Shown here in pieces: positions 59,601 through 64,000 of a DNA stretch of 64,000 bases. Under the pieces are notes generated by a model that made no database searches, was not told where the DNA came from, and saw nothing but the letters and a program-made list of their open reading frames with translations. Made by a program: the position numbers and the translations under genes. The DNA comes from Saccharina japonica (taxonomy: Eukaryota > Sar > Phaeophyceae > Laminariales > Laminariaceae). Within the stretch, counting starts at the first letter, position 1; each line of letters begins with the position of its first letter. The stretch covers positions 103,519-167,518 of the forward strand of contig MEHQ01002193.1 in assembly GCA_008828725.1 (NCBI GenBank), read 5' to 3'.

Positions 59601-62600
59601 ACACACCTGGACTGCAATCAGAGGCATCGAAGCGTTTCGGTAAGGTTTACTAGCGGGGCTCAGCTAAGTCAGATCTCCAGCCAAGCAGCCAACCAATAAT
59701 TCAACTAACAACCAACCAACCAGCCAACCGACCCACCGACCGACCGACTAACCGACCGATCGACCGACCACACAAAGAGATACACCAACCAACCAACCAA
59801 CCAACCAACCAACCACCATTGAATAAAAAACGAAACAGACCAACCAACCAACCAACCAAACAAGCAAACCAACACACTAAGCAACTAACTGACCGACGAT
59901 ATGATGAGTCCCCTCTTGACTCACCCTATGACCGGAGCGCTCACCACGCGCTTGAACGTCGGGCTCGCGGTCATCCTTAAGCACCTCGCCACAAGCTGCA
60001 GAGGGGCCGAAACAGAGGCACGAACTACAGTGTTAGGAAGATTGTTACAAATAGTCTACATTCTCTACCGCTACGGTAGAGCTACGGTAGAGGTGCACTA
60101 CACTATTCCTGAGGGTAGTCACTTGAGGAGCTCTATACGGTAGAGGTAGGTATACCTTTTTTTGGCTAAATCGTTTTCGGAACGATCGGACTCCTTAACC
60201 CAAATTCGTCGAACTTCTATTATTAACGAAATATGTCTCAGCGTGTACTTCGGTCATGAGATCTCTCTTCCAGCAGCACTTTTCTTTTCCTCCAAACATA
60301 TTTGATTTCGGTGAGGTAAATATGACGCTCCTTACGTGAGGAGCTCAGAAAAAACAAGGTGCACCTCTATAGTAGTAGCACGCATCGGCTCCGGAGGAAA
60401 ATAAAGGGTGTACCCGATGAGTTTCCCTGTGGCCTGACAGGAATAGTAATAGGCACAACATCAAAAACAGTGCCACACAAATTTGAAATACCGACGGGTT
60501 TGGCTTAAGGGGCCATTAGTAGGTCATTCAGAAAACCAATGAAGCCAATAAGTGTCACTGGGACTACCTCTATCTATAAGCCTTCACACTGACGAGAGCT
60601 GTACATAGTAGACACCAGGAAACGGACGTTTTGGGGAACGTTCGGAGGGACGCGTGCTACGGTAGAGGTAGCAGATTTTCGCTGAATCGTTTCCTGAACG
60701 ATCGGGCTCCTTAACGCATTCAGAACTGGAAACAATATCCCACACTAATTCCAAGTAGTTTGCCCCCAAATACGTGGGGCCAGTTCTCAAGGGGTTAACT
60801 TAAATTAGTCGGACTTTCATTCTTGTAACGAACTATGTTCCAGATTATACTTCGGTCATGATATTTCTCATCCGGCAGCACTTTAACTTTCCTCAAAATA
60901 ATGTTTTCGGTGAGGTATACATGATGCTCCTTAAGCGACCACCCATATAAGGCAAAAACATGGCGCGCACCTCTATCGATGCATGCGTCTCTGACGCTGT
61001 TAGCCTCTCGGGGGTATCGCAGGAATTGTTTTACATATACCGGAGTAAAAAACAACAATGATATTTTCGATATGGGGTCACCATCATCAACAGAAGTAAC
61101 GACAAGCAGAACGAAGCAGCACAACACCGTCATCGTTAGGGAGCGAGTGTCAAAACGAGTCCCCTCACCGTTGCCTCGGTTGGCAAACTACCACGTGTGC
61201 CTACTCGGCCACCCAGTACCAAACCAGGTTTCTAGCATTTGCTGAACGATCAAACCAAACGCCGGTGTGTGGCGTGTGCATACAGCACGACGACGGCAAC
61301 GTCAGTGGCTTCATAGAGAAGATGACCGGCAGAGGCGCAGGGGCAAAGGGGAGGGTAGAGGTAAATATATACCACCCGTTAGCAAACTACATACTCAATA
61401 AACTTGTCGAACGTACGAATTACCTTGTGCACGGGGTCCATGCCTCGGAACTGCTTCTGGTCTTGTTCGGACATAGCTGCTGCCGGCAGTGGCCGACCAG
61501 CCAGCATCGTGTATCTAGACGGCGTGTGCGGGAAGGGGAGGCGGGAGCAGGGCGCGGCGGGGGGTTGGAGGGGCTGAGTGTGAGAGGAGGCTCGGAGGGC
61601 AGCGAACGGAGTTGCAAATGGGGGAGCTGCGCGTAAAGGAGGGGGTGATAGAGGGCTTGAGGGGCTTGTGGTTTGGGGGGGAGGGGGGTACTCATTTTTT
61701 TCTTGCCTTAGATCCCGCATCCCATTTCAGATAGAGTACGGGGGGAAGAGTAAAACGAAATGGATGGCATAGGGAAAATAAAGGATCCGCATGCCCTGTT
61801 TACGACGTAGCCAAACCTTCGACGGAATAGTAACATATTTGAACTAGTTTTGCTTAGGCAGTAACCCTAAAGCTCAACCCCAACCGCAACCACCAGATAA
61901 TTTATCAGGATATGCGTAGATAGGAATTGCAGCGTTTTACCCACAAACAATCGACAAATTCTGAGCCAGGTCTGAACAATTATTGTGAGGCGGGGGCAGG
62001 CGAAAGGGTAGCACCCTACCGTCGTATGACTCTATCCAAGGACGATTCAGTGAGACAGGCCCTCACCCCACTGTCCAGAATAAGGGGCTGAAGCCCAACA
62101 GATAGAACGAGACGTACGCAACCGCGTTAGTAGCCATCGTAGAGTCTGAAAAGGAAAACACCGAGCAGGAACAGCAAGACAAAACGCGACAAGGCAAGAC
62201 GAGGAGGTACGATGAGCTTCTGGGGCAGAGTCATACAAGCTTGGAGCGAAATTATATACCGTATGGATTTTTATCAAGGTACAAGGTGTTGTTCTATGGG
62301 CTAGTTAGGGATACCAAGGCAAGGCAATGCGAGTAAACAGGCCAAATGCAGGGCGAGGCAACACAAGCTAAACAATACGAACATATGAAGACGTTTCAAG
62401 CCAATACCTAACATAGAACAAAGTACAAATAGGCATGGAAACAGAGCGAGATATGGACAGCGAGGTAGTAAAACAATTCACACAGATACACGGCGGACGA
62501 TAACTACGTAGGTACAGGTAATTCAAATAGGCATTTTGATAGAAACATAGAGATCGAGTGCGAGAGATAGGGGGAAGTAAGAGCGAGGGAAGGACGTGGA

Positions 62601-63437
62601 TCGACAGACAACGCCAGGGACGAAGAGAGGCATAATATCCATGACTACAGGAAGAAAGGGCGAGCACAAGCGAGCGCGGCAGGGACAGGGAAATATACAC
62701 ATATATATATATATATATTTATACGTGTGGAGAGACAGAGCACAGGCGCAAAGCGCAAAGACAAGTGACGCATGCTACAATAGAGGTGCGCCATGTTTTT
62801 CCTGAGCTCTACACTTAGGGAGCGTCATACCTCACCGAACAAAGGATTTCGGAGGAAAGTTAAAGTGCTGCCGGCTGAGAAATCTCATGACCGAAGTATA
62901 CTTCAAACCTTGATTTCGTCACAAAAATGAAGAAAATCCGACGAATTCCGGTTAAGAAGCCCGATCGTTCAGAAAACGATTCAGCCAAAACGTGCCACCT
63001 CGATCGTAGCACGCGTCCGGTATGTTATGTATATCCTGCCAATACGTTATGGCTACAATGTCGACTGACTCTCTCAAGGGCTTTACCCAGGATGTAGCGT
63101 TGCCGGTGTTCGTGTATACTTCTTTTAACTACATTCCACATCATACCGTACGTATCGTGATTTCGTTCTGACGAGCTTTCGAAATCTAGAAAACTATAAA
63201 CGCCCCGCCATTGGGGCGGATAACCTCCTTCTAGTCCACAGCACCTGGAATACCTCAAACAGTCGGTATCGCAGAGGACGAGGTGCAAGAGGGTATCAAA
63301 AGCTCAACGGCGCTGGAGCCGAAGAGAGATTCTACGAAGAGCAAGGGTAAAGGCCCCGCGTTCCCGAACGAAGCGCACATCCGGAGCTCCCGGCCTTGCG
63401 GCGAGCCGGCGGGAAGGTTAAGAAGCTTTGCCATTCC
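53508..63437 (-). CDS. PIN-like (auxin efflux carrier family) transporter, copy 2, exons 3 to last, 5' part off window
   Basis: Minus-strand gene assembled from nine exons: 63308-63437, 62067-62145, 61424-61514, 59925-59995, 59510-59606, about 58446-58502, 58008-58097, 55869-55996 and 53508-53667 (stop). Codon phases match across exons 4-5-6-7-8 and 9-10-11. The product follows the Mem_trans order: GNAGPLP signature, YVSFYLLGFSPLFWTV helix, short hydrophilic centre, SPTFKRVV (equivalent of the NP motif), helix ILVLAGSLA, acidic loop, helix with RFVLMPL, and a C-terminal exon with MPSAQNSVVMLQMEKK and a last helix. Expected role: membrane export of auxin-like or other small molecules. Two oddities: the donor after exon 3 reads G|TTGAGC where copy 1 has G|GTAAGC, and no in-phase donor ends exon 8. 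It may be a young pseudogene or have sequence errors. Confidence 0.87.
53805..55340 (+). repeat. 12-bp minisatellite, CACTGACCGTTA-type
   Basis: Over 100 degenerate units of TACACTGACCGT across 1.5 kb, inside the last intron of copy 2. Open frames here (Thr/Val/Leu repeats) are artefacts. Confidence 0.93.
55525..55690 (+). repeat. (GATACC)n-type hexanucleotide array
   Basis: Perfect GATACC core near 55540-55580 with degenerate GATAACGATA margins, in the same intron. Confidence 0.93.
55750..55845 (+). repeat. dispersed short repeat R90
   Basis: TTTCCGTGGCTTTT, GTGATCAGCGTTGAAGC and ACACATTGTTGAGG, ending just downstream of the exon 10 donor on the minus strand. Confidence 0.65.
55869..55996 (-). 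CDS. copy 2 exon 10
   Basis: TTTCACTCAG|ATT acceptor (phase 0) and AGC|GTGAGT donor (phase 2). 42 codons with RFVLMPLITAGTLGLGS and the helix KLIWFVLLML. Confidence 0.9.
56263..56345 (+). mobile_element. truncated MITE family A
   Basis: CCCATGCTACGATAGGAGG and the CTCCTCACTTGGAGAGC hairpin only. In the exon 9-10 intron. Confidence 0.6.
56346..57900. other. intron 9-10 interior, nothing coding seen
   Basis: Frames up to 119 codons on + (56502-56861) lie over degenerate family A/D-like sequence; none matches the family or any other protein I know. Confidence 0.4.
58008..58097 (-). CDS. copy 2 exon 9 (acidic loop)
   Basis: CCTCCTAG|TAC acceptor after a pyrimidine tract and AAG|GTGATA donor. 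30 codons, Asp/Ala/Thr-rich (SAADDDYDADAEAAATATE), phase 0 at both ends. Confidence 0.7.
58195..58400 (+). repeat. GTGGTGGT / GTTGGTG-rich low-complexity tract
   Basis: Almost free of A and C on this strand. It yields His- or Thr-rich frames on the minus strand and directly follows exon 8. Confidence 0.85.
58446..58502 (-). CDS. copy 2 exon 8, 3' end unresolved
   Basis: GTTTACAG|ACC acceptor, phase 0. 19 codons reading TWGSAYTPASILVLAGSLA, the conserved helix before the loop. The frame then runs on into a His/Gln/Asn-rich stretch to a stop near 58194. The candidate GT donors (58455 and 58376) are phase 1 and do not fit exon 9. Confidence 0.75.
59223..59474 (+). mobile_element. MITE family A copy (intron 7-8 of copy 2)
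   Basis: GACGCTTGCTACGAC to CCGTGGCAGGCGTC. It ends only 36 bp from the exon 7 donor. Flanks TCTT and TCTC. Confidence 0.83.
59510..59606 (-). CDS. copy 2 exon 7
   Basis: GCAGTCCAG|G acceptor completes the Gly codon of exon 6. 32 codons with GMAVGMAPWGRLLLLGKSA, then CAG|GTAACA donor (phase 0). Confidence 0.87.
59690..59880 (+). repeat. (CCAA/CCGA)n tetranucleotide tract
   Basis: ACCAACCAACC and ACCGACCGACC blocks filling much of the 318-bp intron between exons 6 and 7. Confidence 0.95.
59925..59995 (-). CDS. copy 2 exon 6
   Basis: CTCTGCAG|CTT acceptor (phase 0) and ATAGG|GTGAGT donor (phase 2). 23 codons containing TASPTFKRVVSAPVI. Confidence 0.87.
60131..60386 (-). mobile_element. MITE family A copy (intron 5-6 of copy 2)
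   Basis: TACGGTAGAGGTAGG to TAGTAGCACGCATC. It interrupts an opposite-strand fragment of the same family (60083-60130). Confidence 0.82.
60649..60989 (-). mobile_element. MITE family A copy carrying a TTAA element (intron 5-6 of copy 2)
   Basis: GACGCGTGCTACGGTAG to ATCGATGCATGCGTC with 60711-60798 inserted at its TTAA. Confidence 0.88.
60711..60798 (-). mobile_element. TTAA-family element nested in MITE A, TTAA on both sides
   Basis: TTAACGCATTCAGAACTGG at left and CCAGTTCTCAAGGGGTTAA at right. Removing it with one TTAA restores the family A sequence. Confidence 0.9.
61424..61514 (-). CDS. copy 2 exon 5 (central hydrophilic part)
   Basis: CCGTCTAG|A acceptor and CACAAG|GTAATT donor. 30 codons including MSEQDQKQFRGMDPVHK; the start completes the Gly begun in exon 4. 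Confidence 0.83.
62067..62145 (-). CDS. copy 2 exon 4
   Basis: CCTTTTCAG|AC acceptor and GTGGG|GTGAGG donor. 25 codons with AVAYVSFYLLGFSPLFWTV. It needs a single G from exon 3 to keep frame. Confidence 0.87.
62700..62720 (+). repeat. (TA)n microsatellite
   Basis: Short TA run in intron 3-4. Similar runs lie near 18260, 20071 and 40808. Confidence 0.8.
62767..63017 (+). mobile_element. MITE family A, full length (intron 3-4 of copy 2)
   Basis: GACGCATGCTACAATAG to CGTAGCACGCGTC. Flanks AAGT and CGGT do not match. Confidence 0.9.
63308..63437 (-). CDS. copy 2 exon 3 equivalent (signature exon)
   Basis: TTTGACAG|GGA acceptor. 43 codons with ASFGNAGPLPLLFVESLF plus one G if the end matches copy 1. 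The following bases are TTGAGC, not a GT donor; GT occurs one base earlier. Confidence 0.85.
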
Positions 63438-63831
63438 CTGTCAAAGTCGTCGTCGTCGTTAATAAAGCGTGCAAATCATACGCACGCGTGTTACGAGGAC
63501 AAGAGGTAAACGAAGAAGAAAAACAAAAATCGACTCACACATTGTGCTACGATGATAGTAAATAAGCACCTGCGTACGCTTTTCCATCCCCGATATATGC
63601 TGTCGTCGTTTCAAGAGCGTGCAAAACGGACGCGTGTGACGGTAACAGAGGTATGGTGGTAAATATTTTGGAAAATGCCCCAGTTTTTGCGATTGTCAGG
63701 TCTCCTACTCTGAAAAATCCCTCAGGATATAGTTGAACACAAGCTTCCTTAAGCATGAGGTGCAGCTATGATTTTCTGAGGTTGCACACTCGATTGCAGT
63801 GTAGGATCTCTATAACGCACCCAAGCACTTG

Positions 63832-63936
63832 TTACTGAGGACAATAGTAAATAGGACCAAATATTGTTACTACAAATATATAAATGTATAGTTTTTTGGG
63901 TGTATCGTGGGTCCTATATACTATGCCCCTCCGTAA
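63832..63936 (+). mobile_element. MITE family B copy
   Basis: TTACTGAGGACAATAGTAAA at left and CTATGCCCCTCCGTAA at right, with TA after the right end. Confidence 0.82.
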
Positions 63937-64000
63937 TAGTTGAAATATAAATAGACAAAATACCATAATTTATTCAAAGTGCCCGCTTTGTACGGACGCT

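Noticed and set aside
63547..63756. Frame reading YPEGFFRVGDL as a possible upstream exon of copy 2
   Set aside because: No hydrophobic segment and no splice signals matching copy 1 exon 2. The true exon 2 should lie beyond the window.

Overview
Eukaryotic nuclear DNA, dominated by repeats, with very few genes. The texture (short GT-AG exons in introns of 0.3-2.2 kb, CAG/CTG microsatellites, dense small DNA transposons, a CCHC gag LTR element) fits a photosynthetic stramenopile such as a brown alga. The window alone cannot prove the species.

The only protein-coding genes I can support well are two copies of one gene, both on the minus strand and cut by opposite window edges. They belong to the PIN-like / auxin efflux carrier family of membrane transporters (Mem_trans). 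Copy 1 (456-3898) shows exons 1-3 and runs off the left edge. Copy 2 (53508-63437) shows nine exons, from the one equivalent to exon 3 through to the stop codon, with exons 1-2 lying beyond the right edge. I assembled them by hand from acceptor and donor sites and codon phase. All junctions agree except two in copy 2: a changed donor after its exon 3, and an unresolved end of its exon 8. Together the two copies cover the whole family fold.

About 50 kb of repeats lies between them. (1) MITE family A, roughly 248 bp and about 30 copies, with 4-bp target duplications; it also sits in the introns of both genes. (2) MITE family B, about 105 bp, TA-flanked. (3) MITE families C and D, whose terminal repeats share a core with A. 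(4) A family of about 85 bp flanked by TTAA, three copies of which sit at the same TTAA inside family A. (5) A 402-bp hAT-like foldback element inside a family A copy. (6) A gag-only LTR retrotransposon on the minus strand (7633-12425) with two LTRs that read as identical. (7) A tandemly duplicated block (28571-32668) with internal 469-bp units. (8) A 707-bp near-perfect palindrome (39324-40030). (9) A TIR element (41755-42187). (10) Several mini- and microsatellites, including a 12-bp array filling the last intron of copy 2.

I found no rRNA, functional tRNA, CRISPR or bacterial-type operon. Most other open frames lie in repeats and are not offered as genes.
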